Shown one piece after another: positions 9,381 through 20,515 of a stretch of DNA of 64,000 nucleotides; the stretch's first letter is position 1, and each line of letters starts with the position of its first letter. The position numbers were made by a program, and so were the translations under genes. This stretch comes from Plasmopara viticola. Lineage: Eukaryota > Oomycota > Peronosporomycetes > Peronosporales > Peronosporaceae. The notes under the pieces are model-generated. The model did no database searches. It saw nothing but the letters and a program-made list of their open reading frames with translations, and had not been told where the DNA came from. Location: positions 1,302,001 to 1,366,000 of the forward strand of contig MBPM02000002.1 in the NCBI GenBank assembly GCA_001695595.3, given 5' to 3'.

Positions 9381-11186
9381 ATGAAGCTGTCTGAGAGCAC
9401 ATTTGGAGACGAGTCAAAGGTGTTGCAACTTTTGGAAGAAATCCAGTTGTTAGTAAAGCAAATTGTTGAGTCTACGGAAAGTGGCACGATTGTGCAGACC
9501 CTGAATGCAGAGAGTAGTTATTTCGATGCATGTGGCATGTATTGCCCTGGAAGGCATGTGGTGGCGAGTACAGCGGTGCATCGTACAGAGTTGGTAGCGA
9601 CACCAATTGCAGTATTTCGTGAAAACCTAGCACATATTTCAATTAGAGAAACAGAGGTCGGCGGTTCCGACTCAAATGTACAAAATAGCTGTACATTTGT
9701 CCAGAAGCTAATTGAAGATATTGCTAAGATGGAAAAGCGCATACTGGCCGCACTTCAATTACCATGTTGCACAGTTGAATCTATCGTTTCCAAGCACACT
9801 AATTTGTACAGATTGCTTTCCGCGTGGCGAAATTGTTGGCATCGGCTTGAGGTAATGGCGTATCAAGGAATTGAAAGTAGGCAGCACAACGAAACGAACG
9901 ATAATTGCTACGAATGGGTTGACCAGACATTTGAACCAGTGGAAACGCAGGTTTCAAAGCTTATCGATTTGCTCTTTCACAATTCGCATCGAGCTTTCTT
10001 TGATGAGTGTGTGCAATTTCTAGTCCCAGTAATTGATGAGCAGTCGTGGGCGAGCTGTAAACCTTGGTTTGGGAATACGCGATGTACGTATGCCGTTCAA
10101 GGATTCGTCTTCCGGACGCAGATGTTCTTGGAGTATGTGAAGGATTTGGTAATAACAGATACTGAAAATATCCTTGACGTGAATGAAAAGCTCTATGAGT
10201 TGGCAGCTCGAATGATGCTGGACGTTCTGATACGTTTTGCGGAGACATACGAAAAGCTTGTAGTTTCAAGATCCCGTGAAGGTCAATGGAAGATCGATAT
10301 TCTCTACCTTGTATGTGGCGTATATAAGCTGCTGAAACAGCTTAATGTAATGCTTAGAATACGCATCGCTGGTCAAAGCGTCAATGGTATGCCTTCATTC
10401 ATTCAAGTTGATGATGGAATTACTCAATGAGTGCTTTATTTTATGTTTTTCAATTGCTTCAGCAGTGACCGAAATCCATCTTGTTTGCTTGCGTCTCCTT
10501 GTTCACTTGGCCATCCGGTCTGGACCAGTCGTTGTTGTCTTGGAGTCCTTGATGAGCAAGTTCAAGGCCGACACTTGTGGACAAGATACAGATTGGGATA
10601 CCATTTCAGAGCTAGAAGGACATGTAGCTTCGATCATCCGCTCGTTAGACCCTCAAGGCGTAAATTTGAAGAATTTTGAAACTATCGAGGTAATTTGAAC
10701 AATTTGAAAAACAAAGCGATCGTTTTTAACCCTTCTTTATCATGTAAATCAAGAGCGAAAGAAAGCTGTATCAGACACACACAATATTTGGCAGCGTGGA
10801 GATCAAAAGGCTGATTGGTATAGAGCTGAATGTAAGTTATTGCTAGCACATAATAAAATTTTGATTTACAATTAGTTACCGGCCTCTTGTATTTAAACAG
10901 TGGACAGCATTAATCTCGCGAAGTAGCATGCCAAAGCATGAACTTTTGAGTATCTTGCAAAAACGACACGAGCGTGGTAATTGGCCCTTCCCGGCATTAA
11001 CGGACGCTGATTTCCAAGTGCGTTGTCAAATTGAACAGGTATGATTAATTGCAGAGTATATTTCTTAGTTATAGAAACGAAGGGATAATGCTGTTTTCTG
11101 TGTAATTCGTGCAGTTTCTCGATCAAACAAACACCGAATCCAATAGAAATGAGCGCGACAAGCAGGATTTAGTATTAGAGCAGTAA
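9381..11186 (+). CDS. Unidentified mostly alpha-helical protein, five exons
   Basis: Exons 9381-10386, 10463-10689, 10754-10831, 10901-11038, 11115-11186; introns of 76, 64, 69 and 76 nt with donors GTATGC, GTAATT, GTAAGT and GTATGA and acceptors TTCAG, ATCAAG, AACAG and TGCAG. Phases agree across every junction, giving about 506 residues. I do not recognise the family. The sequence is rich in Leu, Val and Glu with few glycines and no signal peptide or membrane segment, suggesting a helical-repeat or helical-bundle intracellular protein. Residues 200-300 (LIDLLFHNSHRAFFDEC, FVFRTQMFLEYVKDL) look strongly helical. The C-terminal exon ends in a charged tail (NRNERDKQDLVLEQ). Exon 3 is the least certain because its acceptor is weak. 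Convergent with the Kelch-RING gene, 112 bases between stops. Confidence 0.65.
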
Positions 11187-11298
11187 TATTTACATGACGT
11201 GCTTAATTTACAACTTTTTAAAGTGCATGATATTTCTACATCCCGTTTGTAAGTTTGATCATATTTTTCATAGTATCAGAATTGAAATGAGTTATGCT

Positions 11299-13173
11299 CT
11301 AAGTTGTTGGCGTTGTAATAGGTGTGACGACCGCGCCTCCTCTAGCAACAAATGGTGGGGGCGAGTCGACAGAAATGCTTACCGCATCCAAATCCACATT
11401 GCTCTTGCACATTGGACACGACTAATAATGGCAATACGCAAGAATAAGCTATAATTCCACATGAGTATTTCTTTTAAAAACACGAACCGTGTTTCGTTTC
11501 AGCCACTCATCAATGCAAGCAACATGAAAAATGTGTTTGCAAGGTAAATTTCGAACGTCTTCATCGTCTTCAAATTCAATCTGCCATTCATGTCATTGAC
11601 ATTTCTCCTTTTAGTCAATTGAAATAAAGTTTAGTGGCAGCGTACTTCCTTACCAAACAAATTGGGCAAACATCTTCATTTTCAATCGAGACATCGCTGA
11701 CTGGCTGGAATTGCTTTGTCCGTGCCTCTATGTTCCGCTCAGCACGATTATACTTGGTGATTCGAAGTTGATCCAGTCTCTCCTTCATCACACCTCGAAC
11801 AACTGCGACGCCGCGCATCTGAGCAGTATGCAACTAATCATTCAAACTCGAATTAGTTTGTACCACTTAAAAACATTTCGATATAAACGTACATTGCTTC
11901 GATCCGCGCGCCGCCAACGAATAAAAACTGCTACTAAAACGAGAATAACCAAAAGGATGAAAGCACCAAGAATGTAAACTAAAGACTCTGGGTTTAGTGG
12001 TAGCGAGCTAATCTCCGCATCGGTCGTCACTGCATTTGTCGTGTTAAAAACCCATACATCGCCAAGTTGGCTTTGATAACTCCCACCGTGAATGACCATA
12101 CTATCTCCACGCCAAAGCGATGCTTGGTGATTATAACGAAGCGGAGGAGAAGCATCGTCACTCTCAATGACTGCATGCCGTGCTTTCATTTCCATTTTCT
12201 CGAGATTAAATTCGCCAAGGACGATATCCTCATAGACGTAACCACTTGAGCTTTGTCGTGACTTGTAGTACCCTCCAAAGAACCACATATTACTCCCTTT
12301 CGTGGTCACTATTGACGTGTAAGCACGAGGAACTTTTGTAGATAAAGTTATTTTCACCCATTCGTCAAGGTTAAAGTCGTACACCCAAGCATCATCGAGT
12401 AGGGACCAGCTTGAATACAGCAGTTGTCTACCACTGTATACTAATAAATAAGCCTCACTGGCATTACTCTCATCATGTAACAACGCAACTGAGTGAGAGA
12501 ATCGTGCTGGAGGCTGCTGTATTCCGGCCGGTTCTATCTTTTTCCACGTATACGTACCAAGGTCATATCTCCATAGATCATTATAATCGACGGGACCTTC
12601 TTCACCTTTTTCGTCATAGGCAATCCCACCAAACATATACAAGTAGTCATTGTAAATGACGACACCAGCCTCTGATCGTGCGTCCGGTACGTCAGTGGTT
12701 GCATTTGCTAAAACCGGATCCATTGTCCATTTTGGAGAAGAGTCGGTCAATGAAAGCCGCCAAATATCGTTGTACTGCACTACTGGAACACTATTCCAAG
12801 TCTCGGACGAACCATCATCGTTCTTTGCGGTCGAAAGCGACAGGCCTCCAAATACGATAAATTCGTTGACAGTAGAGTTCGTATGCAAAATTCCAGCATG
12901 ATGAAAGCGGCTTGAAGGTCGGTTGTTTTCGACTAGTACCTCATTCCATTGTCTATCAACAAGGTGAAATACCCATGTATCGTTATATTCTACGTCTACG
13001 TCGGCTGCATCCGTACCAATACCTCCAAAGACATACAAATTATCTTCAAAAGCAGTGACAGCGTGAGCAGAACGTCTCGTGGGCTGCTCAGAAGCTGACC
13101 CAAACGATGTGCCCCACAGTTGCGTCCATTGCGCTGGATTGACAGAATTAACCACTTGGGGCATTATATCCAT
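11299..13173 (-). CDS. Kelch-repeat, single-pass membrane, RING-H2 protein (putative E3 ubiquitin ligase), four exons
   Basis: Exons 11893-13173, 11654-11818, 11488-11580, 11299-11421; introns of 74, 73 and 66 nt (donors GTACGT, GTAAGG, GTTCGT; acceptors CTCAG, GGCAG, TTAG), all phase 0. Product about 553 residues. Kelch repeats (about 15-385) show the YVFGG/FIVFGG/YMFGG plus YND.W pattern, as in a beta-propeller. One hydrophobic segment (about 398-418, [18 protein letters not shown]) is followed by basic RWRRADR, placing the C-terminus in the cytosol. The cytosolic part ends in a complete RING-H2: C478, C481, C496, H498, H501, C504, C515, C518, spread over exons 2-4. No clear signal peptide follows the chosen ATG, so an upstream exon could be missing. 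Read without splicing, the gene would appear to stop at the membrane segment and lose the RING. Confidence 0.88.
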
Positions 13174-13503
13174 TATAATTAAGGATTTTACCAGCTGTGA
13201 ATATGTCTAGCAGGAAGATGCCTGTATTCCAGCCCAAGCCAAACCAGAAATACACCAAGCGCTAATCACTCAACTGGAAACAGTAACTTTATATTTAGAG
13301 ACACATGTTTGACTCCGTCATTTCTTATGGCAAAACCTTTCTTGTTGTTTTCTGACTTATGATTGTAAGCTTTTTTTAATCGACATCATTTTTTTTTATT
13401 TTCTACGGATTCTGCTAAAAGATGCTTACGTACTTAGTAAAATAGGTCTACACATTTGCTTACAATAAAAGGTGATACTTTAAAGCTCTCTTAATAAAAG
13501 TGC
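13174..13503. other. Intergenic spacer between the Kelch-RING and ATP10 genes
   Basis: Holds the Kelch-RING upstream region and ATP10 3' UTR. A 20-codon plus-strand ORF (ATG at 13203, MSSRKMPVFQPKPNQKYTKR) sits here just after a CCAG that could act as an acceptor; too short to call. The minus strand just upstream of the Kelch ATG encodes a hydrophobic stretch (ALGVFLVWLGLEY) that could belong to a signal peptide exon, but no ATG opens that frame. Confidence 0.3.
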
Positions 13504-14404
13504 TTATCGACGACGGTCCTGACCACTCTGTGCCAATAATTGTTTAGTCACTTTTGCTAACCTATCTAGCTCCACCAACGTTGCTGGGCCTCCCGCACTA
13601 CAAGTCAAACCACTTAAGAGTCACAACACTGGTTTTAACAATATAAGACAACATAACGTACACCCAGCGAACACGTCCTTTGCCGTCCACCAAATGTGCG
13701 TAGCCCACAAAACTATTGTCCAGCGCCATGGCAGTCCGAAAATCGTCGCAACGTCCAAAGTGCGCGAACGAAGTGGCGTGCAATTCTTTTGGGACTTTTT
13801 CTTGCAAGCCGCGCGTGATACTTCCACTCACAAACTTCATATACCATTCTTCAATCACATTCAGCGTAATTGTCTGCACTGTTCCATCCAGTCGACCCTG
13901 TTTGTCCCCAAAAGCGGCTAAAAAGCCATTCCGCCACGCCGGTAGCATGTCCATACCGTAGTTTTTGAAGGATGTGAGCACGAGCGTCACTTTTCCTCGG
14001 GTCACAAAGCTCTGAACGTCCACACGCTTGCCGTCGAGCGTATCGACCTTCAACGACGGGACACTCTTGGCCTTTGCCACTTCAATAAGCATCTCACCAC
14101 CCTCGCGTACCTTACCTTCCGTGTCATTAAGTTGCTTGAATTCTGCAAATGTGTTTGGGCGGTATTTTTTTTCCACTTTGCGGTCAGCCTCCTCGATCAT
14201 GTCGTCTAAAGCCTTGAGCGCGTTGCGCAGGTTCTGGGCTGGAGACGCACGTAGAGAGAGGATTTTCTTGGTCTTAGGAGTGTCAACAGCAGCAGTGGAA
14301 GACTTGTTACTTTTCTTGGGAATAGATGGTGATGTGCAGAGACTGGCGCGAAGAGGATCGCGGCAGCGGCGTAGTGCCGGCATGGCGCGGCGGGACATCA
14401 ACAT
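13504..14404 (-). CDS. ATP10: Mitochondrial F-type ATPase assembly factor ATP10, two exons
   Basis: Inner-membrane-associated factor needed for assembly of the F0 sector, acting on subunit 6 (ATP6). Exon 1 13662-14404 (ATG 14404), intron 64 nt (donor GTACGT, acceptor TTGTAG, phase 2), exon 2 13504-13597; product about 278 residues. The N-terminus MLMSRRAMPALRRCRD is Arg-rich without acids, as in a mitochondrial presequence. Family features: a central FKNYGMDMLPAWRNGF block, a V..ITLNVIEEWYMKFVSG strand, VPKELHATSFAHFGRCDDFR, and SFVGYAHLVDGKGRVRW. Splicing at GTACGT joins RVRWV to AGGPATLVELDRL, which is the expected 'RW-G-G-A--EL' end of the family. Reading through the donor would lose this end. 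An in-frame GTG nine bases upstream is not needed. Confidence 0.9.
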
Positions 14405-16176
14405 GGTTGCCACAATATCAAGAAGTTATGTGATTGGGCTATTGAATGCACCAAGATTTGCAGCTCCATATTGTTGATTGATTGATTGCCACAAAGTCTC
14501 GACAATAGTTATAAAATTTAATACTGGTGGTTTATGTCTAAAGGACTTCCATATTCAAGCAATTGGATACCTCGCGACAATCCAAAACCGGGTCAACCTA
14601 TGTAGCTAAAATAAATAAGCAATCTTATATTCGATTGCTCCGCGGCGCGCTTGTTTGTTTGTCGGTGAGATAGAGTGTTGTCGAGGAAACTAACCATCTT
14701 CTTGTGGCGATACCAGCGTTAAAAAGATCTTGAGGCCTTCACGGCCTACTTTTATTACTCAACAACTGCTGCTGTCTTTACTTTCAGCCCGAGCAGCGAT
14801 AAGACTACGCACTGATTTTAAACTTTTCTCAATTATGGTGAATGCTTGAAGACGGCCCGCACGTTGGCGCGTATGGTACGCAGTCACATTAAAATAACCA
14901 AAATGATTGTTTTTTGCGGATATATTAAAGCTTGATTGCGTTTTATTCTTCCGTATTTTCGTCTGTGTTGGCTAGTCATTAAGGCTTGAACTGACAATTG
15001 CAGTCAGACATAAGCTACTCACTCATAGGATGGCCTCGGGCGAGAACATCGACTTGACCGAATCGTATGCAGTGCTGTCGGACGTGGCTACATGTAAACG
15101 CTAGCCAGTTGTGGCGGCTTTTTAATAAGTGCCGAGCACTCTCACAGCATTAGACGTCTCCACCGTAGACTACAGTCATATTTAGATTTTCAACGAACCA
15201 AAAACTCCTTAAAAGGTTGCAAAAGCAGCAATAAATGTCAAAGTGAACGCTGGTCAAAAGCACGTTGCAAGGAAGTTGGCGTCATAAGAAAAGGGTCAGG
15301 ACTATATAAACGCGCACGACCTTTTTATCAGGAAGAAGAGTCAAAATAATATTCATTTTACTTAGTTAAGATAAGCGTGGAAATAGGGTAGAACTTCAAA
15401 GTCGAATGTTGCCGGATACAAAGGCTAATTTTTGGAGGTGAAGCCTCACATAGCTACCCGAGTAAGCAATCAGAAACGCTGTGCTCGACAAAGTCGTAAT
15501 ACGATAGATGCGCTTAGTGCAATATATTTATAGGCTCCGGAGTATGCTGGAGCGGATGATGTTATACGCGTAAAAGTTGTTCTGGCCAATGGTAAAGCGC
15601 TCAACCTGAAGTAGATGCAAAGCCGAGGCGATAGGGGCTCTTTCTTGCCAAAGCCAAATCTCCATGTGGAGGGTGTAACAAATTTAATGATTGGATGTTA
15701 TGAGCTTCTTGCGATATTAGGCGGTCAGTCCGGCTCACGGAATACATACGGTAAAGAATGCCGGAAGGTTATTGCAACTGGAGACCGAAATCAACTCAGT
15801 GCTTTCAACCGCACAATTTGAAGCTAAGACTTGCCAAGTGAAGCCAGAACAGGTGCTTGATGAAAGCTGTATCAAAAGCATATTGTTGGTGACTCTTTTA
15901 TTACTACGCAATGTCTCTTGCGATTAATCGGACAAACATCTGCAAAACTAGCACTGAATTTGTTCAAATGATTGATAAGTCTAATCGCATCTTGAAATCC
16001 ATTGGAAACGTGGCGCAGGCCAAGTTAAAAGCTCATACTTTTACGATGTTTGCTTGAATTTCATGCTTGCTTACAAAGCACAAGAGGTCTTCAGCCTTTT
16101 TTACCGCAACGACACATTTGTTGGTGTTAGCATATAGTTTATTGGTCCTCATGGCCTAACATTAGTTTTAGGCAAC
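14405..16176. other. Gene-poor decayed repeat DNA
   Basis: No supported gene. Short broken frames only, for example an ATG ORF 15615-15821 (68 codons) without recognisable content and a 22-codon stub from 15030. AT-rich, stop-dense, probably old retroelement sequence. Confidence 0.4.
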
Positions 16177-16407
16177 TTAAATGAACTTACGCAGCCGGCT
16201 GTCAAAGCAGTTATGGACAGATTTATCGTCAAAATATGTTTGGTCAATAGCCCTCAATGGTCGAAATAATTGTATAATTAAAGCATTCAATGTCTCTGGG
16301 GTGTTTGATTCTCGTGAAATCCGTAACCACTTCCATATCGTGCCGCTCTGTGAATTAGTTGTCATGAGGGATATTCCTGGCTCTTGCTTGATCTCAAATG
16401 AACCCAT
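16177..16407 (-). mobile_element. Ty3/Gypsy reverse-transcriptase remnant
   Basis: A 76-codon open stretch on the minus strand reads SGTIWKWLRIS...NTPETLN, IIQLFRPLRAIDQTYFDD. This fits the Ty3/Gypsy RT block in which a 'W-WLVMP-GL-NAPATF' segment is followed by a 'QLFRPL-A---TYFDDIFVH' segment holding the catalytic YxDD-type motif (here YFDD). Several consensus positions are changed and flanking frames are broken, so it is a fossil. Sequence to either side is probably from the same element but cannot be aligned by eye. Confidence 0.7.
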
Positions 16408-19400
16408 TTACAGCTGTGAAACACACACCCGGATAAGCTATTCGGCAACACACATCCTTTCGTAATTTCAGCACTTCTACTGCCGATTATAAGCATAAGG
16501 CAATTGCCACCTTAGCTTAACATCTGAGCCTAGGAAGTCGTTGAGGAGTGCGGGGATTTGACTACTGCACTATGACACTTCTGCCTTTTCGACACAGAAG
16601 GCAACATTGCGTTTGTGACAGTGGTCGTTGCCTCGTCACACAGCACTTCTTGCTTAAAAAGATATCGATATCGTGTCTGAATCCTTTACCAGATGACAAT
16701 ATTGATAGTTACCTTCTACCACATCGAAGAATTTCTTTAAATAGGGACACTAGATTTTTGGAGCCCTTCGTAATTTATGTGCCCAGGTTTAACGTAGGTT
16801 GCCTATAATGTCGGCCCAACGAAATTTTTGTCGACGACGAAGAATGCATCATATTACTTAAAGAGGATTACGGCTTCAAAATTACGTGTGGTACGGGATC
16901 GATCTCTGTGTGTCACTAAGGAACAGGTGAATAACAAAAAAACTGCCTACTAATATTATCAAAAGTGATTTTAAATGGCAGTCTCATACCGTCCTAATAC
17001 CAGTCGAATCGAAAGAACTTGTTTTGGCTACTCTCGATTAAACCACCATTAGTCTGCTTCTGGCTGATCACAATCGTTTGCCGGCGTGCAAAATTACTCG
17101 TCGCACGAGGATAACATTTTATGAAAATATTGTACATTTGCGTTTATGAATAGCAGCCCACACATATCGATATTTTTCTTCCAATAATGTCCATCTTTAT
17201 GGTGTGTATCAGTAAACTTCATAATCAGAACTCCACCCGTCAACACGAGAGCGTCTTGCTCATACTGGCGGCCAGATTTGCTAAAATCTGAGAGCGGCGT
17301 TGAATAGCAATTCTTCGAAGGCCTCGGGCGAGACCAAAACTCCAGTTTTTTTGTTTTTACAATAAGCATGGACCATGTGCCCTTGTTAACGGCATCAAAT
17401 GCAGCGAAGACTGCCTTTTTTAAGTAGCGCTTAAGTCCAATGGGACTGGGCATGCCAACGAACTCAATCCTCTAGGACGTGAAATAGCCTCTTAACACTG
17501 TTTCTGTGAAGTGTACGTGTCTACAGCTGTGCTGCTCTCGGAAAACAATTTTAACCGCATCTTCTATTGCTGCTGCATGCAATTGAGAGCAAGCCTTAGG
17601 TCATCCATGAGAACAGTCATCTTGACTTACAAGGGTCATCAACTAACATAGCTCATGATTGTTTCCATACAGCTTGCGTCTCTCTAACTGACTGCAAACA
17701 AATAGTGAGGGCCTTTTAAGCTCAAAGATTCCCGAAAAAAAGGTTGCTTTCGATTGCTCCTATACGTGATCATCAAACACAGCACGCTCAGATAAAGTGT
17801 TTACACAGGTTAGTCCGGCATCCAGTCCGGCCTTTCATGCAGAAGAGTGCGAGCTCCACGTGCACTTGAACCAGGTCGCTTTGGTATATTCTTAAGCCAA
17901 AACAAGATTTAAAACGTTTGTGCCTAAGCAAAACCTAAAACATTTCGTTTTATCGACTTCCAGGCGCTAAAGTTGGGACCATTGGAACCTGTGCTACATA
18001 TCCTCGAATCATGAACTTCGATCGCAGAGCTCAAATGCGTGACGCGTCCCGGCTACTTCATATCATGTACGACTTGCATCCTGTGTTTTTCGAGCAGCGC
18101 TGAGTATGCGTCTGACAGATGGTCGGAGTTGGCCTATTAATCACGCAATCTTGGCGAGACAAATGGAGGCAATCGAATCGCTGCAATCAACAGCCTCGTT
18201 CTTAAAGAAATCGAAGTATCAGAATAAATGCACAAATAACTTAATATGTAAAACGTATGGATTTTAACCCTCCAGCTATTCAAAACAAAAAATATCTCAC
18301 CCTTTAAAAAAGGACTTTGTCCCTTTTTAATTGAAGCTATGCCTACATACCGGTACGAATACCGACAAGGAACTTGTTGTGCTCCAGGGGTCGTCGGGGT
18401 CACTGCGAGCTTTGATCGTTATAGCATACGAGACCAAAAATTTATCGGCATTTTGGGTTACAAAACGGCTTGATTATAAGCCAATAATAATCCAAGCAGA
18501 TAAAACTTCAAGACTCGTGATTACTTTAAAAATAGAATGAAAGTCAAAGAAGCTCTGGTGAGCAGAGCTCTCTCCTCCCCCCCCATCGTCTAGACGTGCA
18601 CGGATGCGTTTAAGCCATATTTTAGCGCATAATGGCTTTTACAAAGCGCTGATACGTACCACGGCCTCAATTCGGTCCCATCTTTCTGTCCATGTAAGCC
18701 AATCCAAAGCTATGTTGACACGAAACGCCTCTGTAAGAGCGACGATCTCTTAAAGAAAAATCCGCAAGTTCAAGAAGTGTAGAGCGTCCTGTCTTGAGAG
18801 GGTGCTGGGTGGATACGTCGGTTAAAGACAATAGTGCACGCTTTAGCTACATTTAATGCGAGAAATCACAAGTAAAGGATGAACGAATCCGATTCCGTCA
18901 GTGAATATCTTACTCACATTAGACAAGATGCCCATAATAAAGCTTCAATAGGCAAAAATGTTGGCGGCAAAGTTAAAGTAATGGTCATTTTAATAGATAA
19001 AAAATCGACTTCTCATCACTATTCTAAGAGGAAGTGTTTTAAGATCACTGCTGAAGAAGGCAGTTATTGCATAGAAAAAATTCTTTTATTCTCAAAATAG
19101 TGTCGGCTTCGTATTATTCTTTGCCAAACGAGACCAATATGTAGCTTCACAGTGCCGAATTACCTCATAGAGGTGTACGACTTGAAAGTAACCTTGTTGC
19201 AGGGACAGAATATTGCGTGAAACGGCAGTGGCCCTTCTCCACCAAAAGGACAGTGTGACGTCATTGACGCCGTTTTTGCGCAAAAAAACAGAGCAAGAAC
19301 GGTTTAGAGAACCAAACTTCTCATTTTACACTATCATTTTATATCCGATACCCAATGGCAAGTAAAATATTGTACAAGCTTTTAATGAGCTAAATGCACT

Positions 19401-20286
19401 CCTGGGACAGACGCCGATCTCTGATGCAAAATTGCTCGGCGAATTTATATAACGAACAGCGCACTAGACTCAACTGACAAGTATTTCGCTTCCTCACTCG
19501 AAAAAAAAACACACCATCCACCGCGGTCAGCACTCCTAGAAGTATGGTCAAAAGATGGTTCTTTCACTTAATGTGTTCAGTGTTAGTCGAAACGGCAAGC
19601 CCGCGAGCACCTTGAAGATCACGACGTGTAAAACACGAGTAGACGAACGCGCAAAATCCCATCGTCCACTTGCGATCGCTGCACTCATGCTTGCAGTGGT
19701 CACTTAGAGCTTTGACACGAAGCTGGGGTCGCCCAATTTGTCAGCCGACTCAAAAATTGCAGATGAGCGCATCGTCGGCGTGGGAAGAGGATTATAGTAA
19801 AAGGACCCTACCAAAAAGCACGGTATTCGAGTAGATGCCGCCAAGTTTGAGTCCATCGTAGATTGTCTGGTCCATTTTAGGCAAAAAAGGCTTATAAAAT
19901 TGACTTCGCCTTGCCCACTGCATGACAAGTATGGTGTAAATTATGCAGCGATGACTCGGATGTTGTCAAAAAATTTTGCCACACATCAATAGGCACCTCT
20001 GATCGGATCGAGCGATTGATCAGTAGAATTTGCAACAAGCTTCGCGCAGCATCCCACACTACGCGCGGGTCGGCTTCGCCCTCCATGACCACCTAGTTTG
20101 CGACCACCTGGCTAAACTCAGCCATCAGTATGCAGATAAGTATAACTGAGTGCATCGTTTAAAATTAATGCTACGACATCAGTCGTGGTTTAATTGCGTG
20201 AACAGCAGATCATTGACGGCATGCAGCTCGAGCCTTTTCTGCATATGAATGCTCGTTTCTAGGCTCTTGTAAAAATTGAGATTTTG
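16408..20286. other. Decayed repeat DNA with an unidentified 119-codon ORF
   Basis: No supported gene. The longest ATG frame is on the minus strand at 17094-17453 (119 codons, MPSPIGLKRYLKKAVFAAFD..., containing ALVLTGGVLIMKF). It has reasonable amino-acid composition but no recognised family; likely a transposon fragment, perhaps upstream pol sequence of the Gypsy remnant, which is on the same strand. Minus-strand frames at 19704-20092 are also open but unassigned. Confidence 0.35.
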
Positions 20287-20468
20287 TCATAGCCTACAAA
20301 ATAAGCAGCTAATATTCTTTTGCATACGCCGTGCCCGCCCCCCCCAGCCACACCCACCCATAGACTGGACCCGCGTAATCATGCCCACCCAAATCCCATG
20401 ATATGTAGGCGAATATGGGTACGGCTCCAATTTTAGGGGGTCGGTGCTGCGGTCATTAGACCATACTA

Positions 20469-20490
20469 TGTGATTGCACGAGCAATCACA
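20469..20490. repeat. Hairpin with TGTGATTG/CAATCACA arms
   Basis: Eight-base perfect inverted arms TGTGATTG (20469-20476) and CAATCACA (20483-20490) around a 6-base loop. The TG...CA ends resemble LTR termini, but two ends this close would need an LTR-to-LTR junction or chance. Confidence 0.6.
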
Positions 20491-20499
20491 CCCAAAAGT

Positions 20500-20515
20500 G
20501 TGATTGGCCAATCAC
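20500..20515. repeat. 16-bp perfect palindrome containing ATTGGCCAAT
   Basis: GTGATTGGCCAATCAC at 20500-20515 is a perfect palindrome with inverted CCAAT motifs. The core ATTGGCCAAT recurs at 20675-20684. Both lie in a GC-richer block (about 20310-20700) that might be a decayed LTR. Confidence 0.65.

Noticed and set aside
10384..10698. Separate small gene at 10384-10698
   Set aside because: It is exon 2 of the gene starting at 9381, in phase after removing a 76-nt intron.
11615..11833. Separate small RING gene with CPICL
   Set aside because: It is exon 2 of the Kelch-RING gene; on its own it lacks six of the eight zinc ligands.
17094..17453. piggyBac-type transposase fragment
   Set aside because: The LTGGVLIMKF segment only superficially recalls that family and no catalytic Asp pattern could be placed, so it was left as an unidentified ORF.
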